Source: Luteibacter sp. dw_328
GTDB taxonomy: Bacteria; Pseudomonadota; Gammaproteobacteria; Xanthomonadales; Rhodanobacteraceae
Direction: 5' to 3'
Assembly (NCBI RefSeq): GCF_018449605.1
Contig: NZ_JAAVUW010000008.1
Location: forward strand, 124,001-188,000
DNA: 64,000 nucleotides
Position 1 is the stretch's first letter. The number at the start of each line of letters is the position of its first letter. Made by a program: the position numbers and the translations under genes. The notes below the pieces were generated by a model. The model was not told the origin of the DNA. It was given only the letters and a program-made list of their open reading frames with translations, and did not search any database. Below are positions 43,568 through 52,554 of the stretch, piece by piece.

Positions 43568-46500
43568 TCAGTGCACTGGATGAGGCTGCAGCTTCTTCGC
43601 GGGCGCGAGGCGCTCCTGCAGGCGGTTCATGTAGAGATAGATCACCGGCGTGAGGTAGAGCGTCAGGATCTGCGACACCACGAGGCCACCCACGACGGCA
43701 AGGCCGAGCGGCTGTCGTGTGGAGGCACCGGCGCCGATACCGAGGGCGATCGGCAGGGTGCCCGCAAAGGCGGCCGCCGTCGTCATCATGATCGGGCGAA
43801 AACGCACACGGCAGGCTTCCGCAATCGCCTCGGACGGCGCGACGCCACCGTCGCGCTGACGCTCCAGGGCAAAGTCGATCATCATGATCGCGTTCTTCTT
43901 CACGATGCCCACCAGCATGATGATGCCGACGAACGCGAACAGGTCCAGCGACGCGTTGAAAATCACCAGCGTCAGCAGCGCACCCACGGCTGCAGCGGGA
44001 AGCCCCGACAGAATCGTCAGCGGGTGGATGAAGCTCTCGTAGAGGATGCCCAATACCAGGTAGATCACGAACACCGCGAGCAAGAGCAGCAGACCCATGC
44101 CCTTGACCGAATCCTGGAAGGCCTGCGCCGTGCCCTGCACACTCCCGCTCAATGTCGGCGGCAGCTTGAGCTCCGTCGTTGCGCGACCGATGCTCGTCAC
44201 GGCATCACTGAGCGACACACCCGGCGCAAGGTTGAACGATACCGTTACGGCCGGAAGCTGGCCCTGATGATTGACCGTCAGCACCTGCGGCTTGCGCTCG
44301 AAGCTTGCCACGGTATTCAACGGCACCAGCTTGCCGCTGTCTGAGGTGACATAAAGCCTCGACAGCACCGCCGGGTCGTCCTGCATGCGACGCTCGACCT
44401 GAAGGATCACCCAGTACTGCGTGGCCGAACCGTAAATCGTCGAGATCTGGTTCTCACCGAACGCCGAACCGAGCGCCGTCTGCACCTGGTCCATCGTCAG
44501 CCCCAGCGGCGCGAGCTTGTTGCGATTGACGGTGACGACCATCGACGGACTGTTGAGGTCGAGATCGGTGGTGACGTCCTGGAAGCCGGGCAGCTTCTGG
44601 AACGCGGTGACGAGCTTCCCGGACCAGTCGTAAAGCGCATGTAGATCGGTCGACTGCACGGTGTACTGGTACTGCGCCTTCGACTGGCGCCCGCCGACCT
44701 GGATCGACGGTGGATTCTGGATATACGTGCGGATGCCCGGCACCTCGGCGAACTTATGCCGCAGTTCCTGGATGATCTGGTCAGGCGTGGTGTGCCCGCG
44801 CTCAGCGGAATCCTTCAGCCGGAGCAGCAACGAGCCGGAGTTGATCGTCGCGCGCGCGCCGCCGGCACCCACGCTGGACATGACGCCTTCGATGTTCGGG
44901 TCTTTCTGTGCGATCTCCGCTAGCGACTGCTGGCGTGCGGACATCGCGGAAAAGGAAATGTCGGTCGGACCTTCCGTGGTGACACGCAGCTGACCGCTGT
45001 CACCTGCCGGAATGAAGTCCTTCGGCGTGATCACGAACAACACGCCCGTCGCAGCGAGGCTCAGGGCAAACACGCCGACCACGGTTCGCGGATGGCGCAT
45101 GCACCAGGCGAGCGTGCTCGTGTATCCGTTGGTCATCGACGCGAAACCACGATCAAACCAGACGACGATGAAGCTGCGCTTGTCGTGTGCATGCGCCTTG
45201 ACGAAGCGGCTGCACAACATGGGGGTGAGCGTGATCGAAACGAAGCCGGAAATCAGGATGGAAACGCTGATGACGACCGCGAACTCGTGAAACAGCCGAC
45301 CGACGATGCCGCCCATGAACATCACCGGGATGAACACGGCGACCAGTGACAAGGTCATCGAGAAGATCGTGAAGCCGATCTCGTTGGCACCCTTCACGGC
45401 GGCGTCGAAGGGTGTCTCGCCGAGCTCGATGTGACGCATGATGTTCTCGAGCATCACGATCGCATCATCGACGACGAATCCCACCGCGAGGGTCAGGGCC
45501 AACAGGGAGAGATTGTCCAGGCTGTAGCCCAGCGCGAACATCGCACCGAAAGTACCGAGCACCGAGATAGGCAAGGCGACGGCTGGAATGAGTGTCGCCG
45601 AGGCATTGCCCAGGAACAGGTAGATCACGATGACGACGAGGATACCGGCGAGGATCAGGGTGAACTGGACGTCATGCACCGAATCGCGGATCGAGTCGGA
45701 GCGGTCGTACATCACGTCCAGCTTTACCGACGGTGGCAAGGTGGCGCTGAACGCAGGCAGCAGGGAGAGGATCTTGTCGACCGTCTCCACGGTGTTGGCA
45801 CCCGGCTGCCGTTGAATGGCCAGGGTGATCGCACGATTGCCGTTGTACCAGCTCGCTTTCTGGTCGTCCTGCACGCTGTCGCGCGGCACGGCGATATCGG
45901 AGAGCCGCACGGGCGCACCATTTCGATAAGCGACGACGATCTGGCCGTAATCGGCAGCCCGCATCAACTGGCCATCCGAACGAATGGACAGCAGCTGCCG
46001 CCGACCATTGAGCGAACCGGTCGCCTTGTTGACATTCGCGGCGGCGATCGCGTCGACCATCTTGTCGACGCCGATGCCCGTCGCGGCGAGCCGGTCCGGA
46101 TCCACGGCGATGCGCACGGCGTACTTCTGCGAGCCGTACACGCTCACCTGTGCCACGCCATCGACCATCGAGAGCCGCTGCGCCAGCTCGGTCTCGGCGT
46201 AGTCATCTACCGTGGACAACGGCAGCGTCGTCGATTGCATGGTAAGGAACAGAATCGGTGCGTCGGCCGGGTTGACCTTGCGGTAGGTGGGCGGCGTCGG
46301 CATGTCCTGCGGCAGCTGTCGCTGCGCGGCGGAGATCGCGGCCTGGACGTCCTGCGCCGCGCCGTCGATGCTGCGATCGAGCGAGAACGTCACGGTGATC
46401 GTGGTCGAGCCCAACGAACTGGACGAGGTCATCGAGTCGATGCCGGCCACGGTCGAGAGCTGCGATTCGAGCGGCGTCGCCACCGACGACGCCATGGTCT

Positions 46501-46669
46501 CCGGCGACGCTCCGGGCAATGAGGCACTGATGTTGATCGTGGGAAAATCGACGTTCGGCAGTTCGTTCACGGGCAGCCGCGGGTACGCAGCGATACCGAA
46601 GATGACCAGTGCCGCCATCAGCAGCGTCGTCATCACCGGGCGACGGATGCAGAGTTCCGGCAGGTTCAT
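43568..46669 (-). CDS. RND efflux pump permease, MdtB/MdtC-like
   Basis: A 1033-residue full-length AcrB-superfamily pump starting MNLPELCIRRPVMTTLLM, the signature opening of the MdtB/MdtC/MuxB group. Proton-relay residues are D401/D402 (AVGFVVDDAIVMLENIMRH). Both periplasmic halves and the C-terminal VGIVKKNAIMMIDFAL...RFRPIMMTT blocks are present. It follows its adaptor gene by 9 bp. Unlike mdtABC only one pump gene is present and no outer-membrane factor is encoded here, so it probably uses a TolC-like channel from elsewhere. Confidence 0.95.
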   Translation of the reverse strand: MNLPELCIRRPVMTTLLMAALVIFGIAAYPRLPVNELPNVDFPTINISASLPGASPETMASSVATPLESQLSTVAGIDSMTSSSSLGSTTITVTFSLDRSIDGAAQDVQAAISAAQRQLPQDMPTPPTYRKVNPADAPILFLTMQSTTLPLSTVDDYAETELAQRLSMVDGVAQVSVYGSQKYAVRIAVDPDRLAATGIGVDKMVDAIAAANVNKATGSLNGRRQLLSIRSDGQLMRAADYGQIVVAYRNGAPVRLSDIAVPRDSVQDDQKASWYNGNRAITLAIQRQPGANTVETVDKILSLLPAFSATLPPSVKLDVMYDRSDSIRDSVHDVQFTLILAGILVVIVIYLFLGNASATLIPAVALPISVLGTFGAMFALGYSLDNLSLLALTLAVGFVVDDAIVMLENIMRHIELGETPFDAAVKGANEIGFTIFSMTLSLVAVFIPVMFMGGIVGRLFHEFAVVISVSILISGFVSITLTPMLCSRFVKAHAHDKRSFIVVWFDRGFASMTNGYTSTLAWCMRHPRTVVGVFALSLAATGVLFVITPKDFIPAGDSGQLRVTTEGPTDISFSAMSARQQSLAEIAQKDPNIEGVMSSVGAGGARATINSGSLLLRLKDSAERGHTTPDQIIQELRHKFAEVPGIRTYIQNPPSIQVGGRQSKAQYQYTVQSTDLHALYDWSGKLVTAFQKLPGFQDVTTDLDLNSPSMVVTVNRNKLAPLGLTMDQVQTALGSAFGENQISTIYGSATQYWVILQVERRMQDDPAVLSRLYVTSDSGKLVPLNTVASFERKPQVLTVNHQGQLPAVTVSFNLAPGVSLSDAVTSIGRATTELKLPPTLSGSVQGTAQAFQDSVKGMGLLLLLAVFVIYLVLGILYESFIHPLTILSGLPAAAVGALLTLVIFNASLDLFAFVGIIMLVGIVKKNAIMMIDFALERQRDGGVAPSEAIAEACRVRFRPIMMTTAAAFAGTLPIALGIGAGASTRQPLGLAVVGGLVVSQILTLYLTPVIYLYMNRLQERLAPAKKLQPHPVH

Positions 46670-46678
46670 GCGCCTTCC

Positions 46679-47812
46679 TCAGCCTTTGTCGGCGCGTACG
46701 CGCGCACCGTCCACCAGAAGCATCTGCCCTTCGGTGACGACCTGTTCGCCGCCCTCGAGACCCTTGTCGATCACCGCGCGATCGGCCGTGGTCGCTCCGG
46801 TGGTGACGCTTCGCTGCTCCACGGTCTTGTCCGCTTTGACGACGAAGACGAACGAGCCCGACGTGGAACTCTGCAGCGCGATCACCGGAACGCTGACCGC
46901 GTCCGCAAGACGCGTCGTGGGCAGGGTCACGTCGGCGAACTGGCCGGGCGTGAGCCGACCGTCCGCGTTGTGGAACCGGCCTTTCAGGATGATCGTTCCC
47001 GTGGTCGGATCCACCGCGTTGTCGATGAACTCGAGTTCGCCCTGCAGCGGTGTGCCCTTGTCGCCGGGAATACTCGCCTGCACGGGCAACGGGCCCTTGC
47101 GCACGCTGCTGCGCACGGCGGAGAGGCTGTCTTCCGGAATGGAGAATGCGACACGGATCGGGTCGACTTCGTTGAGCACCACGATGTCGGTCGTGTCGGC
47201 CGTAAGCGTGGCGCCGGGGTAGGCCAGCGGGGCGCCGGTCACCCCGTCGAAGGGGGCGCTGATCGTGGTGAAGTCGAGCTGGGTCTGCGCGGCTCGCGCC
47301 GCGGCCCGATCGCTTTCCAGTGCCGCACGGGCGACACCGAGGTTGGCCTTGTACAGGTCGTAATCGGCGCGGCTGACGAAGCCCTTGCCAAGCATGTTTT
47401 CGTAGCGGGCCAGGTCGGCCTCGGCTTTCACCAGCTGCGCCTGGTCACGTGACACATTGCCCTGCGCCTGGTCGTAGGCGGCTTTCAGCGGCCGCGGATC
47501 GACCCGGGCCAGCAGATCCCCTTTTTTGACGTGGGTGCCGGGAGTGAACGCGAGTGCCTCCAGCTGCCCACTGACCCGCGAACGCAGATTGACCGTGGAA
47601 TACGCTTCGGCCCGACCGATCACCTTCAGCGAGAGGTCGATCTCGCCGCGGGTCGCGAGCGCGGTGGTTACCGGCACGCCGGCCGCGGTCTTATCGCCGG
47701 GCTTCGGGCCGTCCTTACCGCCGGCGTCGTGGCGCCAGATCGTCGCGGCAATGGCACCGACGGCGACCAGCACCGCTATGACGAGAAATTTCTTCCCTGG
47801 GGAACGTTGCAT
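46679..47812 (-). CDS. RND efflux adaptor, MdtA-like
   Basis: A 377-residue periplasmic adaptor with an N-terminal signal anchor (about 8-25), half-lipoyl motifs ([21 protein letters not shown] and [20 protein letters not shown]), a short coiled-coil hairpin (about 105-165) and C-terminal barrel. The [15 protein letters not shown] opening is typical of the MdtA branch. It lies between the MarR regulator (114 bp) and the pump gene, all on the same strand. Confidence 0.93.
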   Translation of the reverse strand: MQRSPGKKFLVIAVLVAVGAIAATIWRHDAGGKDGPKPGDKTAAGVPVTTALATRGEIDLSLKVIGRAEAYSTVNLRSRVSGQLEALAFTPGTHVKKGDLLARVDPRPLKAAYDQAQGNVSRDQAQLVKAEADLARYENMLGKGFVSRADYDLYKANLGVARAALESDRAAARAAQTQLDFTTISAPFDGVTGAPLAYPGATLTADTTDIVVLNEVDPIRVAFSIPEDSLSAVRSSVRKGPLPVQASIPGDKGTPLQGELEFIDNAVDPTTGTIILKGRFHNADGRLTPGQFADVTLPTTRLADAVSVPVIALQSSTSGSFVFVVKADKTVEQRSVTTGATTADRAVIDKGLEGGEQVVTEGQMLLVDGARVRADKG

Positions 47813-47915
47813 GTGGGCTCCGGCCGAATCCTGGGGGTCCGGTCGCCGCGCTCGGGAGCGCGGACTGGTTTTGGTTCGGACATCCTTCGTACAAACGCAG
47901 GTCGTGGCGTTTGGT

Positions 47916-47929
47916 TGACCGGCCGGTCA
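47916..47929. promoter_or_regulatory. Perfect 14-bp palindrome at the marR stop codon
   Basis: TGACCGGCCGGTCA is a perfect palindrome whose last three bases are the stop codon of the MarR gene (read on the minus strand). It lies about 104 bp upstream of the adaptor start and could be the MarR operator of the pump genes. With no loop, RNA hairpin formation is less likely than DNA binding by a dimer. Confidence 0.45.
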
Positions 47930-48400
47930 GCTTTCTTCGGACGGGCCGTCGAGGCTCTGGAGGTTCTCTTTCATGCGGTCCAGGACCGCAAGCATCATGG
48001 TCAGGTCATCGGGAGAGATGCCGGCCGTGGCGTCGCGGCGAAGGCCACGGGCGATATCTTCCATGCCATCGATGACACCACGCGCCTGCTCGGTGTCGTG
48101 AAGACGCCAGGCGCGCCGGTCCTTCGGGTCGGCGCGTCGTTCCACGAAGCCGGCGGCCTGCAGGCGGTCGATGACGCGTCCCACCGCGATCGGCTCCATG
48201 TCCAGCTGTTCAGCCAGTTCGTTCTGCCGCATGCCGGGGCGCCGGTGAAGGGCTTTGAGGGCACGCCACTGGGCGCGAGTCAGGCCGAAACGCACGGCTC
48301 TGCGGTCGAAGTGCTTGCGAAAGAGCAAGGTAACGTCATTCAGCAGGTAGCCGAACGAGATGTCTTCAACTTTGAGCTGATCGGCCATAACCTGGAGCAT
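47927..48400 (-). CDS. MarR-family transcriptional regulator
   Basis: A 157-residue winged-helix repressor of the MarR family. The DNA-recognition helix is in [33 protein letters not shown] and the wing has the conserved [10 protein letters not shown]. It precedes the MdtA-like adaptor and RND pump on the same strand and most likely controls them. The start is uncertain: ATG 48400 or 48388 (MADQLK), neither with a good ribosome site; longer frames overlap the divergent macrodomain gene. The inducing ligand is unknown. Confidence 0.88.
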   Translation of the reverse strand: MLQVMADQLKVEDISFGYLLNDVTLLFRKHFDRRAVRFGLTRAQWRALKALHRRPGMRQNELAEQLDMEPIAVGRVIDRLQAAGFVERRADPKDRRAWRLHDTEQARGVIDGMEDIARGLRRDATAGISPDDLTMMLAVLDRMKENLQSLDGPSEES

Positions 48401-48463
48401 GCTGCGAAAGGGAGTACATCCATCGTAGCCAATTGCGGCGCCACCGTCACAGAAGGAGGCGAG

Positions 48464-48970
48464 ATGGCTTTGGAGCTGATCGAGACGGATATCACGCGGC
48501 TGGCGGTCGACGCCATCGTCAACGCCGCCAACGAGTCCCTGCTGGGCGGCGGCGGGGTGGACGGGGCCATCCACCGGGCCGCAGGACCGGCCCTGCTGGC
48601 CGCTTGCCGGGCGCTCCCGGAAGTAGCCCCCGGTGTGCGCTGCCCAACCGGGGAGGCCCGTCTCACGGCAGGCTTCGCCCTCCCCGCCCACTTCATCATC
48701 CATACGGTGGGACCCGTGTGGCAGGGCGGTGGCCGGGACGAGGCCGACCGACTGGCCGCCTGCTATAGGAATGTTCTCAAAATGGCAGAGACGCATGGCA
48801 TCGCGTCCATCGCGTTTCCCGCGATCAGCGCAGGGGTCTACGGCTACCCGGCCGATGCCGCCGCGCGCATCGCGGTCGATACGCTGCGCGCGGCGCCATG
48901 GCGTCCTGGACGCGTGGTGTTATGCACGTTCGGGCCGTCGATGACGCAGGCGTACGAGCGACTGCTCTGA
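48464..48970 (+). CDS. Macrodomain protein (O-acetyl-ADP-ribose deacetylase type)
   Basis: A 168-residue single macrodomain with a perfect AAGGAGG ribosome site. It shows all signature blocks of MacroD/YmdB proteins: [73 protein letters not shown]. These enzymes remove ADP-ribose from acceptors or hydrolyse O-acetyl-ADP-ribose. No ADP-ribosyltransferase is nearby. It is divergent from marR (63 bp) and convergent with batD (6 bp). Confidence 0.95.
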   Translation: MALELIETDITRLAVDAIVNAANESLLGGGGVDGAIHRAAGPALLAACRALPEVAPGVRCPTGEARLTAGFALPAHFIIHTVGPVWQGGGRDEADRLAACYRNVLKMAETHGIASIAFPAISAGVYGYPADAAARIAVDTLRAAPWRPGRVVLCTFGPSMTQAYERLL

Positions 48971-48976
48971 TCGAAA

Positions 48977-50659
48977 CTACCGGGGATACAGGGGCGGAAG
49001 GCCCGACGGCTCCTTCCCATCCGGCAGGGTCGACCAGTCGAATCCCCGTGTGAACGCTGCCTTCAGCACGACGGGGTCGACCGCTCCACCGGCGAAGCGC
49101 GCGCGCTGGAGCATGACGATCGCGGCCCGCTGATCCTCTCCGGCCAGCGCCTCCGACAAAGCACCTGTGCTGCGAAGGGACGGCCGTACCGCCTGTGCCC
49201 AGGCCAGCAGCAGAGCGTCCAACGTCCCGGCATCAACGGACGTCGAGAAAAGAAACGCATCGCGTGCCGGTCGTTCGCGAACAGGACCGTGGGACACGGG
49301 CGCCGCGGCGTTTGCCGCTGCCGTCGCCGGCCCACGGCGCCGACCGAAAAACAGCCACGCCGCGACCGTAGCCAACCACAGCAGCACCGCCGCCAGGAAC
49401 AGCCAGCGCCAAGGCGTGGAAGAAGCTGACGGCGCCAGTGAGGTAGCGGCAGAGGTCGAAGCGACCGCGGACGGCTGCGCGACGGATGCGCCCGAGACGG
49501 GTGGCGGTGTCGCGCCCGCGCCGGATGCCACCTCGATATCGTGGGCGGGCACCGTGGCGACTTCCGGCTTGTCGGTCACCACGTTCCACCAGTGCAACGT
49601 GGTTTCGGGAATGTGCAGCGTTCCGCTGCGCGTCGGCACGACGGCGAAACCCTGCTGGCGACGACCGGTTATCCATGCCCCGTTGCTGCCACCACCCGTG
49701 ACGGCTTTGTCCGGATAGACGTCCGCGCCGTCGATCCTGGGCAGCGAGAGCGCGGGCAACGCTTCGAAAGGCATGCCGACGGCGTCGAGCCGCATCGTCA
49801 ACGTGATCGGCTGGCCGACGCGCCCCTTGCCATCGGCCGGCAGGCCTTCGAGGGAGAGCCTGAGCTCGCGCGCCGGAATCCAGGCGGCGTCCGGTGCCGA
49901 CGCCGGACGATCGCGAACCGTCACACGCAGCCGCTCGGCCACGGCGCTGACCGGCGCGCCGGCACCGAAGAACGAGCCCCCATCGGATGGATCGATCGCC
50001 GTTCCCTGGAAAGTCGGTGGCTGGATATCCAGGCTGCCTGCGCGCTGCGGGAAAATGGCGTAGTGACGTTCGAGGACATTGAATCGCCGACCGCCACGCA
50101 TAGCCTGGTAGTTCGCGTCCTGTCCCACGCGACGGACCTCGGCACCTTCCGCCGCAGGATCGCCGAGTTGACCGTCAGCGAGGTTCACCGCGAGATAAAG
50201 ACGCAGCGTGTAGTCGATCTGTTGCCCGACATAGGCCTGCGTCGGCTCGGCCTTGCCTTCGAGCACGACCGGACGATCGGCCGCGGGTGCACTCGTGTTC
50301 GATGACGTCGCGACATCGAGCGGTACCGGCTGGGTGCGTTGACCGCCGACGACGAGGGCCGGGATCGTGACATGCCCCTCGCGCCGCGGACTCAACGAAA
50401 CGCCAAGAATGGTGTGGGCTTCGCGACGTCCGTTGACGATGCTGAGGGAGTGGTTGGTCGACGTGCCCAGGATCACGAAGTCGTTCTGTAGCGGCGACAG
50501 GTCCGGTTCGTCCACGGACTCATCGCCAATCTCGATATTCAACGTCACCGTCTCGCCGACGCCCACGCTGCTGCGATCGAGCGAAGCAACCGGCGGCGCG
50601 GATTGCGCCATGGCCATCGAGGGAATCGCTAGCGCAAGGACCAGCAACAGGTAACGCAT
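48977..50659 (-). CDS. BatD-like protein (oxygen-tolerance family)
   Basis: A 560-residue envelope protein with a signal peptide (MRYLLLVLALAIPSMAMA), an extended beta-rich periplasmic part of BatD repeats (about 20-380: VGVGETVTLNIEIGD, AYVGQQIDYTLRLYL, GQPITLTMRLDAVGMP), an Ala/Ser/Pro-rich linker, one transmembrane helix (about 415-437) and a cytoplasmic C-terminal domain. It is the last gene of the MoxR/Bat operon. I chose the ATG at 50659, with GGAGGAG 5 bases before it and 2 bp after the preceding stop codon; a GTG at 50665 is an alternative. Confidence 0.85.
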   Translation of the reverse strand: MRYLLLVLALAIPSMAMAQSAPPVASLDRSSVGVGETVTLNIEIGDESVDEPDLSPLQNDFVILGTSTNHSLSIVNGRREAHTILGVSLSPRREGHVTIPALVVGGQRTQPVPLDVATSSNTSAPAADRPVVLEGKAEPTQAYVGQQIDYTLRLYLAVNLADGQLGDPAAEGAEVRRVGQDANYQAMRGGRRFNVLERHYAIFPQRAGSLDIQPPTFQGTAIDPSDGGSFFGAGAPVSAVAERLRVTVRDRPASAPDAAWIPARELRLSLEGLPADGKGRVGQPITLTMRLDAVGMPFEALPALSLPRIDGADVYPDKAVTGGGSNGAWITGRRQQGFAVVPTRSGTLHIPETTLHWWNVVTDKPEVATVPAHDIEVASGAGATPPPVSGASVAQPSAVASTSAATSLAPSASSTPWRWLFLAAVLLWLATVAAWLFFGRRRGPATAAANAAAPVSHGPVRERPARDAFLFSTSVDAGTLDALLLAWAQAVRPSLRSTGALSEALAGEDQRAAIVMLQRARFAGGAVDPVVLKAAFTRGFDWSTLPDGKEPSGLPPLYPR

Positions 50660-50661
50660 CG

Positions 50662-52554
50662 TCACTCCTCCGGCTCGGCGCCGTGACGACGCTGGTATTC
50701 GAGCATGAATTTTCTTCGCAGCAGGCCACCGGGATCGTCGGGGACGCGCATCAGCGCGCGGCGCACGTCGGCCGGCAGCTTCGACGAGGCGTCTTCGGCG
50801 GAGAGCTCGCCGAGGTCGTGTCCCTTGTCATCGGCCGGCTTGCCTTTCTTGCCGGCAAGCGCCGCATCCATCTGCTGTTTCAACGCGGCCTGGGCCTGTG
50901 CAGCCTGCTGGCGCTCGGCAGCGGACTTGGCTTCCGCGTCGCCCTGGGGCGCCTGGGATTTGCCTGGCTCCTTGCCCTTGTCGCCACCTTCGCCTTCGCC
51001 GGTCTTGTCCTGCGAACCCTGCTGTTTCTGCTGTCCGTCCTTGCCATCGGCGCCGGGCTGCTGACTTTGCTGCCCCTGCTGACCCTGTTCGCCCTGCTGG
51101 TCCTTGCCCTGATCGCCCGATTGGCCCTGCTTCTTGTCTTGCGGGCTTTTTCCGCTCTGCCCTTCGTCTTTCTTGTCCTGCTTCTGCTTCTGCTTCTGCT
51201 TCTGCAGAAAATCCGCAACCGCCTTGCGATTCGCCGCAGCATCCGCGTTGCCTGGATTCACTTTCAGGGCACGGTCGTACGCGGCAAGCGCATCGTCGTA
51301 GCGCTCTTGTTTGGCCAACGCGTTACCGAGATTGTATTGAGAATCGCTATCGGCACGCTGGGCAAGGGCGGCTTCTGATCCCGCGTAATCACCGGCCCGA
51401 TAGGCAGCTGCGCCGAGCAGGCCCTTGCTCGTCGCCAGCGACTGCGCGCGCTTCGCATCGCCATCGGCCAGCGCCTTCGCCGCCTGCTGGTCGCGCGTAC
51501 GGAATGCGTTCGTGACGCCGTCGGCGCGCGCGGGCGCCAGGGGCATCAACATCAAGGCCAGCACGAGCAACCATCCACGCCGGAATGCCAGGGCGACGAT
51601 CGGCAGAAGCGGAATGAGCAACCACGGCCCCCGATCCTGCCATAGGCCCGACGTGGCGCCTTCGACGGCCTTGCCCTCGCCATCGCCATGCAGCGCCGAT
51701 GCGAGCGAGGCCACGTCGGACTGGTCGTCGGTGGTGACGACATAACGGCCACCGCCGGCGACAGCCACAGCGGACAGTGACGCGTCGTTACGGGCCGCCA
51801 TGACGATCGCGCCTTGCTCGTCCTTGAGAAAGCCGCCGTCATCACCGGGAACCGGTCCGCCACGCGGGGTGCCAAGACCGAGAACGGACACGGTGTTCCC
51901 GGCGGCACGTGCGCGGCTGGCAGCCCCCGCGGCCGAGGCGTCGGCGTGATCGGTCACCAGGACGATCGAACCGCCGCGAATACCGGCGTGACGAATCAGC
52001 TCGGTAGCCATGTCGATCGCCTTGCCCGGATCGTCACCGGCCACGGGCATCGTGTCGGGTGCCAGCGCGGTGAGCAGGTCGTCCACGCTATGAGCGTCGG
52101 TCGTTAGAGGAGCCACCGTGAACGCTTCACCGGTATAGGCAACCAGCGCGTTCATCCCGTCACGATTCGCGGCATAGAGTTCACGCACCTTGTAGCGCGC
52201 ACGACTGAGCCGGTCGGGCACGACATCGTGCGAGAGCATGTGTTGCGACATCGAGACGACCACGACCTGTGCGGCACGCTCGGCGAAAAGCGGCTGCGAC
52301 TGGCGATCCCAGGCGGGGCCGGCCAGGGCGAGAACGGCGAGGATGGCGGCGGCGATAAAGGCGACCACGGGAGCGCGTGACGCACCGGGTTTACCGTCGA
52401 GCAGATGCGGCAACAAGAGCGGATCCGCGAGGCGCGTTAGCATGCGCACTGCCGCCGACCGCCTGCCGACAAGCCACGCGAGCACGGGCACCGAAAGCAG
52501 TAGCCAGAGCCAGCGTGGCTCGATGAAATGCAGATGGCCGAGCCACTCGGTCAT
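50662..52554 (-). CDS. BatB/BatC fusion: VWA-like domain plus TPR and Gln/Lys-rich tail
   Basis: A 630-residue membrane protein: helices at about 12-30 and 61-80, a von Willebrand A-like domain (about 95-290), a helix at about 315-345, then TPR units (SDSQYNLGNALAKQERYDDALAAYDRALKVNPGNADAA, given here as two overlapping TPR motifs at about 405-445) and a long Gln/Lys/Gly low-complexity stretch (about 455-560) before a short conserved end. The MIDAS motif DxSxS is changed to SMSQH (Ser101, Ser103, His105), so it probably does not bind the usual metal ion. Its ATG overlaps the batA stop codon (ATGA). Confidence 0.87.
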   Translation of the reverse strand: MTEWLGHLHFIEPRWLWLLLSVPVLAWLVGRRSAAVRMLTRLADPLLLPHLLDGKPGASRAPVVAFIAAAILAVLALAGPAWDRQSQPLFAERAAQVVVVSMSQHMLSHDVVPDRLSRARYKVRELYAANRDGMNALVAYTGEAFTVAPLTTDAHSVDDLLTALAPDTMPVAGDDPGKAIDMATELIRHAGIRGGSIVLVTDHADASAAGAASRARAAGNTVSVLGLGTPRGGPVPGDDGGFLKDEQGAIVMAARNDASLSAVAVAGGGRYVVTTDDQSDVASLASALHGDGEGKAVEGATSGLWQDRGPWLLIPLLPIVALAFRRGWLLVLALMLMPLAPARADGVTNAFRTRDQQAAKALADGDAKRAQSLATSKGLLGAAAYRAGDYAGSEAALAQRADSDSQYNLGNALAKQERYDDALAAYDRALKVNPGNADAAANRKAVADFLQKQKQKQKQDKKDEGQSGKSPQDKKQGQSGDQGKDQQGEQGQQGQQSQQPGADGKDGQQKQQGSQDKTGEGEGGDKGKEPGKSQAPQGDAEAKSAAERQQAAQAQAALKQQMDAALAGKKGKPADDKGHDLGELSAEDASSKLPADVRRALMRVPDDPGGLLRRKFMLEYQRRHGAEPEE

